This document shows positions 17,244 through 29,024 of a stretch of DNA of 64,000 bases, piece by piece. This stretch comes from Sinomonas sp. R1AF57 (GTDB lineage: Bacteria > Actinomycetota > Actinomycetes > Actinomycetales > Micrococcaceae). The position numbers were made by a program, and so were the translations under genes. The stretch's first letter is position 1. Each line of letters starts with the position of its first letter. The DNA lies in NCBI RefSeq assembly GCF_002224485.1, contig NZ_CP022463.1, positions 3,688,808-3,752,807 on the forward strand, in the 5' to 3' direction. Under the pieces are notes generated by a model. It had not been told where the DNA came from, ran no database searches, and saw nothing but the letters and a program-made list of their open reading frames with translations.

Positions 17244-19322
17244 GTGGCTGACGAGAGTGCAGTGAACCCGTCCAGCGATCAGCAGGGCGCTCCCAGCGGA
17301 GACCGGAGGGACGCCAAGGAATACGGTGCCAGCAGCATCACGGTGCTCGAGGGCCTCGAAGCTGTCCGCAAACGCCCTGGCATGTACATCGGCTCCACCG
17401 GCCCGCGCGGCCTCCACCATCTGGTGTACGAGGTGGTCGACAACTCGGTCGACGAGGCGCTGGCCGGATACTGCGACCACATCCAGGTGACCCTGCAGGA
17501 CGACGGCGGCGTGCGCGTCGAGGACAACGGCCGCGGCATCCCCGTGGACATCCACCCGACCGAGGGCAAGCCCACGGTCGAGGTCGTCATGACGATCCTC
17601 CACGCCGGCGGCAAGTTCGGCGGCGGCGGGTACGCGGTCTCCGGCGGCCTGCACGGCGTCGGCATCTCGGTCGTGAATGCGCTCTCGAGCCGGGTGGACA
17701 CCGAGGTGCGCCGCCAGGGCCGCGTGTGGCGCATGTCCTTCCGCGACGGCGGCCACCCCGTGGGAGGCCTCGACGAGGGCGAGGCGACGGACGCCACCGG
17801 GACGATCCAGACCTTCTACCCGGACCCGACGATCTTCGAGAGCACCGAGTTCGACTTCGAGACCCTCCGCGCCCGCTTCCAGCAGATGGCCTTCCTCAAC
17901 AAGGGCCTGCGCATCACCCTCACCGACGAGCGCCGCGGCGAGGAGGAGGAGAGCGAGGTCGCCGGCGAGGACGCCGACGCCACGGTGCCCGCCGAGGAGT
18001 CCGCCTCCACCCCGACGCGCCGCGTCGTCGACTACAAGTACGACGAGGGCCTGCTGGACTACGTCAAGCACCTCAACTCCTCGAAGAAGATCGAGGTGAT
18101 CCACGAAGAGGTCATCGCCTTCGAGAGCACCGACCACGAGCGCAAGATGGCCCTCGAGGTCGCGATGCAGTGGACCACGGCCTACGCCGAGTCGGTCCAC
18201 ACCTACGCGAACACCATCAACACCCACGAGGGCGGCACCCACGAGGAGGGCTTCCGCGCCGCGCTGACCTCGCTCGTGAACCGCTACGCGCGCGAGAAGG
18301 GCATCATCAAGGACAAGGACGACAACCTCACCGGCGACGACATCCGCGAGGGCCTCACCGCCGTCGTGAGCATCAAGCTCGCCGAGCCGCAGTTCGAGGG
18401 CCAGACGAAGACCAAGCTCGGCAACTCCGAGGCCAAGGGCTTCGTCCAGCGGGTCGTCACCGACCAGCTCGGGGACTGGCTCGAGCGCAACCCGAATCCC
18501 GCGCGCGAGGTGATCCGCAAGGCGATCCAGGCCTCCCAGGCGCGCATGGCGGCCCGCAAGGCCCGGGACAACGCACGCCGCAAGAGCCCGCTCGAGTCCT
18601 TCGGCATGCCCGGCAAGCTCTCCGACTGCTCGAGCAAGGACCCCTCGCGCTGCGAGGTCTACCTCGTGGAGGGCGACTCGGCAGGCGGCTCGGCGAAGCG
18701 CGGCCGCAACCCCGAGACCCAGGCGATCCTGCCGCTGCGCGGCAAGATCCTCAACGTCGAGCGCGCCCGCCTCGACAAGGCCCTGGGCAACGCCGAGGTC
18801 CAGTCGATGATCACGGCGTTCGGCACCGGGATCGGCGAGGACTTCGAGATCTCCAAGCTGCGGTACCACAAGATCGTCCTCATGGCGGATGCCGACGTGG
18901 ACGGCCAGCACATCACCACCCTGCTGCTGACCCTCCTGTTCCGGTACATGCGCCCGCTGATCGAGAACGGCTACGTGTACCTGGCCCAGCCGCCGCTGTA
19001 CCGCATCAAGTGGTCGAACCACGCGCACGACTACGTGTTCAGCGACCGTGAGCGCGACGAGGCCATCCGCACCGGCCTCGCCAACGGGCAGCGGCTGCCG
19101 AAGGAGAACGGCATCCAGCGGTACAAGGGCCTCGGCGAGATGGACTACACCGAGCTGTGGGACACGACCATGGACCCCGACCGGCGCACTCTGCTGCAGG
19201 TGACCATGGAGGACGCGGCGGCCGCGGACCAGACGTTCACCGTCCTCATGGGCGACGACGTCGAGTCCCGCCGCCACTTCATCCAGCAGAACGCCAAGGA
19301 CGTCCGCTTCCTGGACATCTGA
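17244..19322 (+). CDS. gyrB: DNA gyrase subunit B
   Basis: This protein of about 692 residues has the GHKL ATPase domain ([54 protein letters not shown]). The transducer domain and TOPRIM part follow with [27 protein letters not shown] and [13 protein letters not shown]. The C-terminus is [14 protein letters not shown]. It supplies ATP hydrolysis for supercoiling with GyrA. An acidic insert ([18 protein letters not shown]) sits in the transducer region. GTG at 17244 ([11 protein letters not shown]) is preferred; a second GTG nine residues on is possible and the longer upstream open frame is unlikely. Confidence 0.96.
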   Translation: MADESAVNPSSDQQGAPSGDRRDAKEYGASSITVLEGLEAVRKRPGMYIGSTGPRGLHHLVYEVVDNSVDEALAGYCDHIQVTLQDDGGVRVEDNGRGIPVDIHPTEGKPTVEVVMTILHAGGKFGGGGYAVSGGLHGVGISVVNALSSRVDTEVRRQGRVWRMSFRDGGHPVGGLDEGEATDATGTIQTFYPDPTIFESTEFDFETLRARFQQMAFLNKGLRITLTDERRGEEEESEVAGEDADATVPAEESASTPTRRVVDYKYDEGLLDYVKHLNSSKKIEVIHEEVIAFESTDHERKMALEVAMQWTTAYAESVHTYANTINTHEGGTHEEGFRAALTSLVNRYAREKGIIKDKDDNLTGDDIREGLTAVVSIKLAEPQFEGQTKTKLGNSEAKGFVQRVVTDQLGDWLERNPNPAREVIRKAIQASQARMAARKARDNARRKSPLESFGMPGKLSDCSSKDPSRCEVYLVEGDSAGGSAKRGRNPETQAILPLRGKILNVERARLDKALGNAEVQSMITAFGTGIGEDFEISKLRYHKIVLMADADVDGQHITTLLLTLLFRYMRPLIENGYVYLAQPPLYRIKWSNHAHDYVFSDRERDEAIRTGLANGQRLPKENGIQRYKGLGEMDYTELWDTTMDPDRRTLLQVTMEDAAAADQTFTVLMGDDVESRRHFIQQNAKDVRFLDI

Positions 19323-19354
19323 GCCGTCCCGAGAGCAACTAGAGGAGAGAATCT

Positions 19355-22026
<2,672 letters not shown>

Positions 22027-22030
<4 letters not shown>

Positions 22031-22629
22031 GCACGCCCGAGAACGCGCCGTCGTCCAGCGGCGGCTACCCGCAGGCGGCACCCCCGTCGCGCCCGCCCCA
22101 GCGGCCCTCGGCGCCGCCGTCGAACGCCCCCCAGCGTCCGGCCGAGCGGCCGCTCACGGCGACCGCCGCGCAGCAGCGTCCGGCCGCCCAGCAGCGTCCC
22201 GCGGGCCCGCGCCCGAACCAGCGCCCCGGCCAGCCCACGCTCGTCCGTCCCGCGCCCAAGGCGAAGCAGCGGCGTGCCCGGCTGATCGTGAGCAAGGTCG
22301 ACACGTGGTCGGTGCTCAAGATGGCCTTCCTGCTCTCGGTCGCGCTCGGCATCGTCACCGTTGTCGCGTCGATCGTCCTGTGGACGATCCTCGACGTCAC
22401 CGGGATCTTCGACAAGATCAACGGACTGCTCGGCGAGGTCGCCGGCGCGGAGAGCGGAGGGTTCGACCTCAAGAAGGTCGCCTCCCTCGGGCAGGTGGCC
22501 TCGTTCGCGACCATCATCGCCGTGGTGAACGTCGTGCTCCTCACCGCGCTCGCGATGCTGACGGCCGTTCTGTACAACATCTCGGCGACGCTCGTGGGCG
22601 GCATCGGCGTGACCCTCACCGACGACTGA
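22027..22629 (+). CDS. DUF3566 transmembrane protein
   Basis: This 200-residue protein overlaps the gyrA stop by 4 bp (GTGA). Residues 1-85 are Pro/Ala/Gln/Arg-rich and probably disordered and cytoplasmic. The DUF3566 domain follows, with a basic [22 protein letters not shown] and two membrane segments ([20 protein letters not shown] and [19 protein letters not shown]). The family is found almost only downstream of gyrA in actinobacteria; its function is unknown. Translational coupling to gyrA suggests co-expression. Confidence 0.93.
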
Positions 22630-22709
22630 GACCCGCCCGCGCCGGCAATGGCGATTTGGCCGCGGGCTGGGATGTGCTGTAGAGTCATGTCTCGGCCCGA
22701 GGGCCACAG

Positions 22710-22783
22710 GGGCGTATAGCTCAGGCGGTTAGAGCGCTTCGCTGATAACGAAGAGGTCCCAGGTTCAAGTCCTGGTACGCCCA
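22710..22783 (+). tRNA. ileT: tRNA-Ile (anticodon GAT)
   Basis: The 74-nt sequence folds as a cloverleaf with acceptor GGGCGTA/TACGCCC, D arm TAGCTCAGGCGGTTAGAGC, anticodon loop CTGATAA with GAT at 22744-22746, T arm AGGTTCAAGTCCT and discriminator A. CCA is not encoded. It precedes DLW-39 and tRNA-Ala, the usual arrangement after gyrA. Confidence 0.97.
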
Positions 22784-22814
22784 CGGACCCTGCTTACCGG
22801 CATCGGAGGTGCCC

Positions 22815-22934
22815 GTGAAGAGAATGATCGCAGTCGTGATCGCCGCTCTTGCGGGCGCTTTCCTGTATCGGAAGGCGAAGGAGTCCGAAGCCCAGAAGGA
22901 CATCTGGAGCGGTTCGACCGACACGGTCGAGTAG
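22815..22934 (+). CDS. DLW-39 family small protein
   Basis: A 39-codon gene lies between the two tRNAs. GTG at 22815 is preceded by GGAGG at 22805-22809 with five-base spacing. It reads (M)KRMIAVVIAALAGAFLYRKA then KESEAQKDIWSGSTDTVE. It has an N-terminal hydrophobic helix and the family ending xxxDxWxxxTDxV. DLW-39 proteins occur in this place in many actinobacteria; their function is unknown and the helix suggests membrane attachment. Confidence 0.9.
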   Translation: MKRMIAVVIAALAGAFLYRKAKESEAQKDIWSGSTDTVE

Positions 22935-22951
22935 CACCGTCCGCGGGCAGC

Positions 22952-23024
22952 GGGGGCATGGCGCAATTGGTAGCGCACCTGCTTTGCAAGCAGGGGGTTA
23001 GGGGTTCGAGTCCCCTTGCCTCCA
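22952..23024 (+). tRNA. alaT: tRNA-Ala (anticodon TGC)
   Basis: The 73-nt cloverleaf has acceptor GGGGGCA/TGCCTCC with the G3-U70 wobble pair that marks alanine tRNAs, anticodon arm CCTGC-TTTGCAA-GCAGG (TGC at 22985-22987), T arm GGGGTTCGAGTCCCC and discriminator A. CCA is not encoded. Confidence 0.97.
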
Positions 23025-23031
23025 CCCACAG

Positions 23032-23066
23032 GGAAGGACCCGGCACCCACGGTGCCGGGTCCTTCC
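23032..23066. terminator. Strong hairpin after tRNA-Ala
   Basis: A perfect 16-bp stem GGAAGGACCCGGCACC (23032-23047) and its complement (23051-23066) enclose the loop CAC. It lies between the tRNA operon on + and the convergent GH84 gene on -, so it may stop both. There is no T-tract, as often in high-GC actinobacteria. Confidence 0.75.
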
Positions 23067-23110
23067 GCATCTCCGGGCGCGCGCCGCTCCCGTGGCCCAT
23101 GAAGAAGGGC

Positions 23111-25135
23111 TCACCCGCCGAACGCGTTCGCGTACTCCTTCAGCGCCTCGTCGAGGAACTGCTGGACGACGCCGTCCCCCGTCACCGCCACCACCGTTCC
23201 CCGGTCGAGGGTCGGCTGGGCGCGCACAACGGCGGCGTCCCGCGCCGCGAGTGTGGCGGACCGGGCTGCGTCGGCAGCGCCGGCGTCGCCGTCGTGCACC
23301 GCCCCCAGCATGCGCACCGCGCTGGCGATCGCCGTCCCGTAGTGCGCCGCGGCGGCGGACCACGCCGCGACATCGGTGGCGTACCCGGGCTGGCGGAGGT
23401 GCGTCAGGAGCTGGGGCACCCGCTCGAGGAGGCGCGCGCGCTCGGCCAGCCCGGCCGGCGTCGTGCGCCCGGAGCGGTAGGCGGACCAGAACGCGTCCAC
23501 ATCCTGGGACAGCGCGGGCGCGGGGTGCGGGTGGTAGTCGAGCTGCCAGTTCTGGTTCAGGTCGGTGAAGGCCCGGAGGGCGGCGAGGGCGTCGGCGTCC
23601 CCGCCCGCGAGGTCGGCAAGCGCGGCGTCGAGTGAGGCGGCCGGGTCATAGGCCGGCCCGTTCCAGGTCATGTCCGCGTACGTCGCGATGCCCGGCAGGG
23701 AGGCGTACGGCTGGATCATCGGGTTCGAGACCATGCCCACGAGGCTCTTGTAGAGGTCGCCGTCCCGTTCCTCGACGGCGCTCAGGAACAGGCGGTCCTG
23801 GGCGAAGTCGTTGACGGGGAAGTTGTCCCACACCAGGATGCTGCGAGCCTTCCCGGGTGCCCCATAGGTATTTCGTGCCGCGCTGGCCGAGGCCGAGGTG
23901 ATCCTGTGCGAGACGATCTCCTCGCCCGTCCACTGCACGATGATGCGAGCGTCGAGGTCCCGGCCGAGCCGCGACTTGTACCGGCTCGTCTCGGCCCCGC
24001 TGTACTCGGTCGGCACCATCTGGAGCGGGGCGAGGCCGGGCAGGTCGGCCTCGAGCCGGTCGCGCAGGCGGTTGAGGAACCAGGCCTGCGCCTGCGCGAG
24101 CCCGGCCGAGCCGCCCGCGGTGAACCGGCTGCGGTCCTCTGGGCACGTGAGGCCGCCGCCGATGTCATCCAGCGGAATCACGAACTGGCGGATCCCGAGG
24201 GCGTGGACCGACGCAATCTTGGCCGCCGCCGTGTCGAGGTCAGAGGCGCGGGAATAGCAGATGTCGAGGCCCGGGGAGAGAGCATAGGCCACGTCGATGT
24301 GGTTGCGCTGGCCGGCCGCGACGAGATCGCGGATCTCGCCGATGGCGTCGTCCGGGTACGGATCGCGCCAGCGGGCGCGCAGATACGGGTCGTCCTTGGG
24401 CGAGTAGACGAACGTGTTCATCTTCGACCGCGCCATTGCATCGAGCACGGCCGAGCGGGCCTCGCTCGACCAGGGGAAGCCGTAGAAGCCCTCGATCACC
24501 CCGCGCGTCCCCATGAGCGGCCAGTCGGCGACGCTCACCGCGGCGAGCCGCCCGCCGTCCAGGAGGCGGCGCAGCGACTGGACGGCGTAGAAGGTGCCCG
24601 GGGGGTCGGCGCCGGCCAGGACCGCCGTGGGCCGCCCCGACACCGTCCCGGTGGCGACCACATAGCCCTCCGGACGGCCCAGCGCGGCCGTGCGGCTGCC
24701 GTCGTCGGCCGCGGACCGCACCCCCCTGAGAGCATCCTCGAGCGGACCGCCGCCGCTGTGCTGGGTGCCGAGGTACACGACCGTGCCCGCCGCGGACGCG
24801 TCGCCCTGCGGCGCGGATGTCGTCGTAGCAACCTCCCGGGCGACCTCCCTCACGAGCGTGTCGAGGGCCGTTCGCGCCGCTCCGTCCGTGGTCTCGTCCA
24901 TGACGAGGGTGACCTTCCCGGAGAAGTCCAGCGCCGCGCCGTCGCCCGAGATGTGCTGCGGTGCCGGGTACAGGGCCGGCCCCGCGTACGGCACCGACGA
25001 TGTGCGGCCCGTGACGAGCCACCCGACAACCAGCACCGTGGCGACCAGCACCGCGGCGAGCAGGAGCGCGAGCACCGCGAGGAGCCCGAAGCGTCCGCGC
25101 CGCGTCTTCAGCCGGGAGGAACCCATGGAGCCCAC
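23111..25135 (-). CDS. GH84-type beta-N-acetylglucosaminidase/hyaluronidase-like, membrane-anchored
   Basis: This protein of about 674 residues has an N-terminal basic stretch and one membrane segment (FGLLAVLALLLAAVLVATVLVV, written here as two parts LLAVLALLLAAVL and VATVLVV), so it is exported and tethered. A GH20b-like alpha/beta domain covers about 55-190. The GH84 catalytic barrel starts at TRGVIEGFYGFPWS and carries the catalytic Asp pair in FVIPLDDIGG. A helical C-terminal domain follows. GH84 enzymes remove terminal beta-linked GlcNAc. No export partner or sugar operon is adjacent. GTG at 25135 and ATG at 25126 are both possible starts. It is convergent with the tRNA operon. Confidence 0.85.
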   Translation of the reverse strand: MGSMGSSRLKTRRGRFGLLAVLALLLAAVLVATVLVVGWLVTGRTSSVPYAGPALYPAPQHISGDGAALDFSGKVTLVMDETTDGAARTALDTLVREVAREVATTTSAPQGDASAAGTVVYLGTQHSGGGPLEDALRGVRSAADDGSRTAALGRPEGYVVATGTVSGRPTAVLAGADPPGTFYAVQSLRRLLDGGRLAAVSVADWPLMGTRGVIEGFYGFPWSSEARSAVLDAMARSKMNTFVYSPKDDPYLRARWRDPYPDDAIGEIRDLVAAGQRNHIDVAYALSPGLDICYSRASDLDTAAAKIASVHALGIRQFVIPLDDIGGGLTCPEDRSRFTAGGSAGLAQAQAWFLNRLRDRLEADLPGLAPLQMVPTEYSGAETSRYKSRLGRDLDARIIVQWTGEEIVSHRITSASASAARNTYGAPGKARSILVWDNFPVNDFAQDRLFLSAVEERDGDLYKSLVGMVSNPMIQPYASLPGIATYADMTWNGPAYDPAASLDAALADLAGGDADALAALRAFTDLNQNWQLDYHPHPAPALSQDVDAFWSAYRSGRTTPAGLAERARLLERVPQLLTHLRQPGYATDVAAWSAAAAHYGTAIASAVRMLGAVHDGDAGAADAARSATLAARDAAVVRAQPTLDRGTVVAVTGDGVVQQFLDEALKEYANAFGG

Positions 25136-25215
25136 CGCACCAGAGAACCACAGCCGGGGCCTGCGGCGGTACTGGCGGACGGCTCGGCGCCCGACGGCGG
25201 TACTAGAGTGGGCGG

Positions 25216-26121
25216 GTGATCCCCCTTGTCGTCGTGCTCGGCGTCCTGGGCGTCTCCGCGTCCGGGCCGCTCATCGCGGCGACGCTCGCCGGGACGTCCG
25301 TGACGGCCCTCGCGATCGCGTTCTGGCGCAACGCGATCGCCGCCGTTGTCATGGCGGCGCCGGTCGCCGTCCGGAACCCTCGGCAGTTCGGGCGGCTCAG
25401 GAGGCGCGAGTACTTCTGGTCGGCGATGGCCGGGGTCGCGCTCGCGTTCCACTTCGTGTGCTTCATCGGCTCCCTCACTCTCACGTCCGTCGCGGCCTCG
25501 ACTGCGCTCGTGTGCCTCCAGTCCGGCTGGATCGCCGTGTTCGGGCTCCTGCGCGGCCGCCGTCTCCCCGTGCCCGTGCTCGTGGGACTCGGGCTCGCCT
25601 TCGCGGGCGTGGTCGCCATCACCGGTCTGGACCTCGGGTCCTCGCCCCAGGCGCTCCTAGGCGATGTCCTCGCCCTCGCTGGCGGAATCCTCGCCGGCCT
25701 CTACACGATGGCCGGCGGCAAGGCCCGCCAGACGATGGGCACGGGAACCTACACAGCCCTGTGCTACGGGCTCTGCGCCGCCCTCGTCGCGGTCATGGCG
25801 CTGGCCACCGGTCAGCGGCTCACGGGATTCGAGCCTGCGGGCTGGGCGGGGATCCTGGCAATCACCGTCGCTGCGCAGCTCGTAGGCCATACTGCGTTCA
25901 ACTACCTCGTGGCGACGCTGAGCCCCCTCGTGGTGTCGATGTTCATCCTGCTCGAGATCCCCGGGGCTGCCCTGCTCGCCGCCGCGTTCCTCGGCGAGGT
26001 GCTCCCCGCCGGGATCTATGCCGGCCTCGGGCTCATCCTCGCCGGGCTCGCGGTCGTGGTGCTCGGGCAGCGCCGCACGCGGCGCGAGGCCCGCGCGCAG
26101 GCGGAGCTCGGCGCGGACTGA
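25216..26121 (+). CDS. EamA/DMT-family transporter
   Basis: This 301-residue integral membrane protein has about ten hydrophobic segments in two EamA repeats. The first repeat includes AIAFWRNAIAAVVMAAPVAV and VALAFHFVCFIGSLTLTSVA; the second includes VGHTAFNYLVATLSPLVVSM and ALLAAAFLGEVLPAGIYAGL. Family members export or import amino acids, nucleosides or drugs; the substrate cannot be told. The start is GTG at 25216. It is divergent from the GH84 gene (80 bp) and followed by the repeat array at 26129. Confidence 0.88.
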   Translation: MIPLVVVLGVLGVSASGPLIAATLAGTSVTALAIAFWRNAIAAVVMAAPVAVRNPRQFGRLRRREYFWSAMAGVALAFHFVCFIGSLTLTSVAASTALVCLQSGWIAVFGLLRGRRLPVPVLVGLGLAFAGVVAITGLDLGSSPQALLGDVLALAGGILAGLYTMAGGKARQTMGTGTYTALCYGLCAALVAVMALATGQRLTGFEPAGWAGILAITVAAQLVGHTAFNYLVATLSPLVVSMFILLEIPGAALLAAAFLGEVLPAGIYAGLGLILAGLAVVVLGQRRTRREARAQAELGAD

Positions 26122-26128
26122 GGCGGCC

Positions 26129-26323
26129 GGGGTTTCGACTGCGCTCAACCGGCGTGGGTTTCGACTGCGCTCAACCGGCGTGGGTGTCTGCGGTCAGCCG
26201 GCGTGGGTTTCGACTGCGCTCAACCGGCGTGGGTGTCTGCGGTCAGCCGGCGTGGGTTTCGACTGCGCTCAACCGGCGTGGGTGTCTGCGCTCAACCGGC
26301 GTGGATGTCTGCGCTCAGCTGCC
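26129..26323. repeat. Alternating 26/23-bp tandem repeat array
   Basis: Eight units follow without gaps. A long form GTGGGTTTCGACTGCGCTCA+ACCGGC (26 bp) alternates with a short form GTGGGTGTCTGCGGTCAGCC+GGC (23 bp). Starts are 26129, 26154, 26180, 26203, 26229, 26252, 26278 and 26301. The last two are of the short type with changes. TTTCGACTGCGCTCAACC resembles dispersed repeats common between actinobacterial genes. The last unit covers the stop codon of the next gene. Confidence 0.9.
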
Positions 26324-26665
26324 ACCGGCGCCCTCCCGCTCAGCCCGGTCGGCGTAGGAGGCCGCCTTCTTCGCGTGGCTCGCGACGTGTGCTGTCGCGG
26401 CGGCATGCTCGGCTGCCCGGGCGGCGGAACGGGCGGCGGCCGACTGGGCCGCCTGGGCGGCGTCGTGCGCGGCCATGGCTGCGGCGCGCGCCTGGGCAAC
26501 CTCGATCTCCCCCCTGAGCCACGCCCGGGCTGCCTCGACCGCGTGGCGCGGCCGGGCGTCGTCGTGCCTCTCCCGCTCGAACAGCGGCAGCACGCGCTCG
26601 GCACAGTCGGCGGCCCACAGCGCGAGCGCGTGGTGCTCCGCCTCGCTCTGCTGCCCGGCCGCCAT
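26315..26665 (-). CDS. Imm-5-like putative immunity protein
   Basis: This 116-residue Ala-rich helical protein reads MAAGQQSEAEHHALALWAAD, then CAERVLPLFERERHDDARPR and a long Ala/His helix ending EHAAATAHVASHAKKAASYA. The WAADCAERVLPLFE...DDxRPRxAIEAARAW pattern is that of proteins annotated as putative immunity proteins (Imm-5-like); a toxin-neutralising role is only inferred from that name and no toxin gene is adjacent. ATG at 26665 is used. The stop codon lies in the last unit of the upstream repeat array, so the C-terminal end may have been reshaped by repeat growth. It lies 26 bp downstream of the glycosyltransferase, same strand. Confidence 0.65.
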   Translation of the reverse strand: MAAGQQSEAEHHALALWAADCAERVLPLFERERHDDARPRHAVEAARAWLRGEIEVAQARAAAMAAHDAAQAAQSAAARSAARAAEHAAATAHVASHAKKAASYADRAEREGAGGS

Positions 26666-26691
26666 CGCTGCCTCCCTGCGCCGTCCTCGGG

Positions 26692-27561
26692 CTAGATGCC
26701 GCCCCGCTTGACCGCAGGCTGGTTGGCCGAGTGGATCGCGCGGAGCAGTTTGGCGGGATAGTACACCGAGAAGATCACGGCCATCGGGGCCCGGAGGGCG
26801 ATCTTCTTGATGTTGTGCGCCTTGTAGGTGCGGTCGAAGCGCTGGACGTAGTAGCGGTAGTCCTTGGGCGAGTCCTCGAGCCGCCTCGCGGACATGCCAG
26901 AGACCATCTCGGGCCAGTACTGGATCTTCAGGCCGTGCTCGGCCAGATGCAGGGACAGGTCGATGTCCTCGTGCATCTCGTCCTTCTCGTCGCGGCAGGT
27001 CGAGCCGCGGATGGTCTCCCACGCAGTGCGGCGGATCGCCATGTTGGAGCCGAAGAGGAAGTGGTACTCGTGGCGCGAGAGCTTGAGCAGGAGCTGGCGG
27101 ACCTTGTCGTCGGCCTTGAGCCCAAAGCGGCGCATCGGCATGTCGTAGTAGATCACCGGGCCGGTCGCGGCCTGGACCTCCGGGTCCATGAAAGCCCGCT
27201 GGACCTCCTCGACCCAGTCAGGCTCGAGGAGGGAATCGGCGTCGATCCGTCCCAGGACGTCCCCGGTCGCGCTGTCGAGGCCGAAGTTCCGGGTGGGGAT
27301 GAGGCCCTGTTCCCTGTCCTGCGTCAGGAGGCGGATGGGCGATTCCGGGTACTCCTGCGCGAGCTGGCGGACGATCTGCGCCGTCGTGTCCTTGGACAGG
27401 TTGTCCACGACGATGATCTCGTGCGCCGGGACCGACTGGTAAATCGCGGCCGTGACACACTGCCGGATCACGCTCTCCTCGTTGTACGCCGGGATGACGA
27501 TCGACACGCTCGGCGGTGCCGGGGTCGTCGTCGGGGAGGCGGCGGGTTGGGGAGGCATCAT
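26692..27561 (-). CDS. Family 2 glycosyltransferase
   Basis: The protein of about 289 residues has a GT-A fold with SVSIVIPAYNEESVIRQCV at the start, IIVVDNLSKDTT, the metal-binding DxD-like GRIDADSLLEPDW and an acceptor-site region MHEDIDLSLHLAEHG. A C-terminal hydrophobic patch (MAVIFSVYYPAKLLRAI) may sit at the membrane. It transfers a sugar from a nucleotide donor; donor and acceptor are unknown. The ATG at 27561 (or the next ATG) is chosen over an upstream TTG. It probably shares a transcript with the Imm-5-like gene. Confidence 0.87.
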   Translation of the reverse strand: MMPPQPAASPTTTPAPPSVSIVIPAYNEESVIRQCVTAAIYQSVPAHEIIVVDNLSKDTTAQIVRQLAQEYPESPIRLLTQDREQGLIPTRNFGLDSATGDVLGRIDADSLLEPDWVEEVQRAFMDPEVQAATGPVIYYDMPMRRFGLKADDKVRQLLLKLSRHEYHFLFGSNMAIRRTAWETIRGSTCRDEKDEMHEDIDLSLHLAEHGLKIQYWPEMVSGMSARRLEDSPKDYRYYVQRFDRTYKAHNIKKIALRAPMAVIFSVYYPAKLLRAIHSANQPAVKRGGI

Positions 27562-27591
27562 CCACAAATCTAGCAAAGCGCCCGGGCAGTG

Positions 27592-27624
27592 AAGCGGGCC
27601 CCGTCAAAATGACGGGGCCCGCTT
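27592..27624 (-). terminator. Terminator of the 27.7-28.9 kb gene
   Basis: A perfect 15-bp stem AAGCGGGCCCCGTCA / TGACGGGGCCCGCTT encloses AAA (27607-27609). It lies 42 bp past the stop codon of the leftward gene ending at 27666 and just upstream of the glycosyltransferase start. Confidence 0.8.
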
Positions 27625-27665
27625 CGGGGGGTGACGGCCGCTCCCGGGAGAGCGGCGTGCCCGGG

Positions 27666-28859
27666 TCAGGAGGCGGAGCCGCCCTTGCCGTTCTCGCCCT
27701 TGCCGTTCTCGCGTTGGGCGGCCTCGTGGACCGAGCGCATGGCGGAGGACGGGTCCTCGGCGACGTGCTTGCCCTCGCCGAGCGAGTCCGAGCTGGTGTC
27801 CGCAGCAGCGGTCTCGGCGTCGGCCCGCTCGGAGTCGGCAGCCTGCTCCGGTGCCTCCTCGAGCACCGCGGCCTGGCCGGCGTCGAACGCTGCCTCGGCC
27901 TCGGCCTCTGCCGCCGTGGACGCGGTGGTGTCGGCGGCCTCCTGGGCAGCGACCGTCTCGGACAGCGGGGCGTTCTCGGTCAGCGACGCCTCCGAGGCGG
28001 GGATCGTCTCGGTCGGGGTGCCGGCACCGGCGACAGCCGTGGCCCCCACGGCGCCCGTGGAGGTGCCAGCGCCCGTGGAGGTGCCGCTGGCCGGGACCGG
28101 CGCGGGAGTGCTCGCCGAGGAGGTGCTCGCGGACGACGCCGCGCCCCCCGCGGGCTGGACCGGAACCGGGGTCTTCCACGGGTCCTCGACCGGCTTGGCA
28201 GCCTTCCACGCCGCGACGCCGGCGGCCACCGCGGCTGCGACGACGCCGAAGACGAGCAGGCCCCGGCCCTTCTTCTTCTTGGGCTGGACGAGCTGCTCCG
28301 ACGCCCGGTGCGCGGCCTTCTGTGCGGCGACGACCGCCTCCTTCGCGGCGGCGTCCGCCTGCCGGACGACGCCGGACTCGGCGAGGCGCTGGGCAACGGC
28401 GTCGACGCGGGACGGCGCGACGGCGAGCCCTCGGTTCACCGACTCGGCGGCGTGCGCGATGCCCTCAGAGATCTTGGGCAGGTACTGGTCCGCGGCGTCC
28501 TTGATGGCGGGCGCCGCCTTGTCGACGGCGCCATGGAGGCGGGGAGCTGCGCTGTCCACCGCATCGGTGATGCGGGGGGCGAGCTGGGACAGGCCCTCCT
28601 GGATCCTCGGGGTGACGGTCGCGACCCCTTCGGCGAGGTTGTGGGCCGCCGACTTCAGGCCCTCCTGGATCTTCGGCGACGCGGAGTCAAGACCCTCCTG
28701 GATCCGGGGGACGGCCCACTGGACTGCTGCGTCGACCCGAGGCTGCGCCCAGTCCCTGGCGGTCTCGATGCCGGCGGTCACGTTCTGTTCGATGTCCCGC
28801 ACAACATCGCGGGCGATCGCTTCCGTACTGTTCAGGCTCTTCTCGACTGATTTCTTCAC
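27666..28859 (-). CDS. Membrane-anchored protein with apolipoprotein-like amphipathic repeats
   Basis: This 397-residue protein has three parts. Residues 1-165 are amphipathic helices punctuated by proline in an about 11-18-residue rhythm (VPRIQEGLDSA, SPKIQEGLKSA, TPRIQEGLSQLA, APRITDAVDSA, APRLHGAVDKA, LPKISEGIAHA). A membrane helix follows (GLLVFGVVAAAVAAGVAAW) behind a KKKKGR stop signal. The C-terminal 170 residues are acidic and Ala/Thr/Ser-rich. The repeats resemble lipid-binding apolipoprotein/perilipin helices, so membrane-surface or lipid association is possible. I do not recognise a named family. It is divergent from the cyclophilin gene. Confidence 0.8.
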   Translation of the reverse strand: MKKSVEKSLNSTEAIARDVVRDIEQNVTAGIETARDWAQPRVDAAVQWAVPRIQEGLDSASPKIQEGLKSAAHNLAEGVATVTPRIQEGLSQLAPRITDAVDSAAPRLHGAVDKAAPAIKDAADQYLPKISEGIAHAAESVNRGLAVAPSRVDAVAQRLAESGVVRQADAAAKEAVVAAQKAAHRASEQLVQPKKKKGRGLLVFGVVAAAVAAGVAAWKAAKPVEDPWKTPVPVQPAGGAASSASTSSASTPAPVPASGTSTGAGTSTGAVGATAVAGAGTPTETIPASEASLTENAPLSETVAAQEAADTTASTAAEAEAEAAFDAGQAAVLEEAPEQAADSERADAETAAADTSSDSLGEGKHVAEDPSSAMRSVHEAAQRENGKGENGKGGSAS

Positions 28860-29024
28860 GGCTACCTCCGGAATGTGCTGGAACCAACGCCAGCCTACGT
28901 TGACGTCAGGCGCGCGGGCTATGGTCCCGCGCCCGGCGACACCGTACAGTTACCCGATTTCACCGAGCGCGGAACCTGAGGACTCCCCGGAAACCCCCAC
29001 GTGCCCCGTGGAAGAATGTGGGCC

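Noticed and set aside
17115-19277. 720-codon open frame antisense to gyrB
   Set aside because: It mirrors gyrB on the other strand, is Leu/Val/Arg/Asp-rich without domains, and arises from third-position G/C bias.
26129-26323. Possible CRISPR array
   Set aside because: Units are contiguous with no unique spacers, and no cas genes are near.
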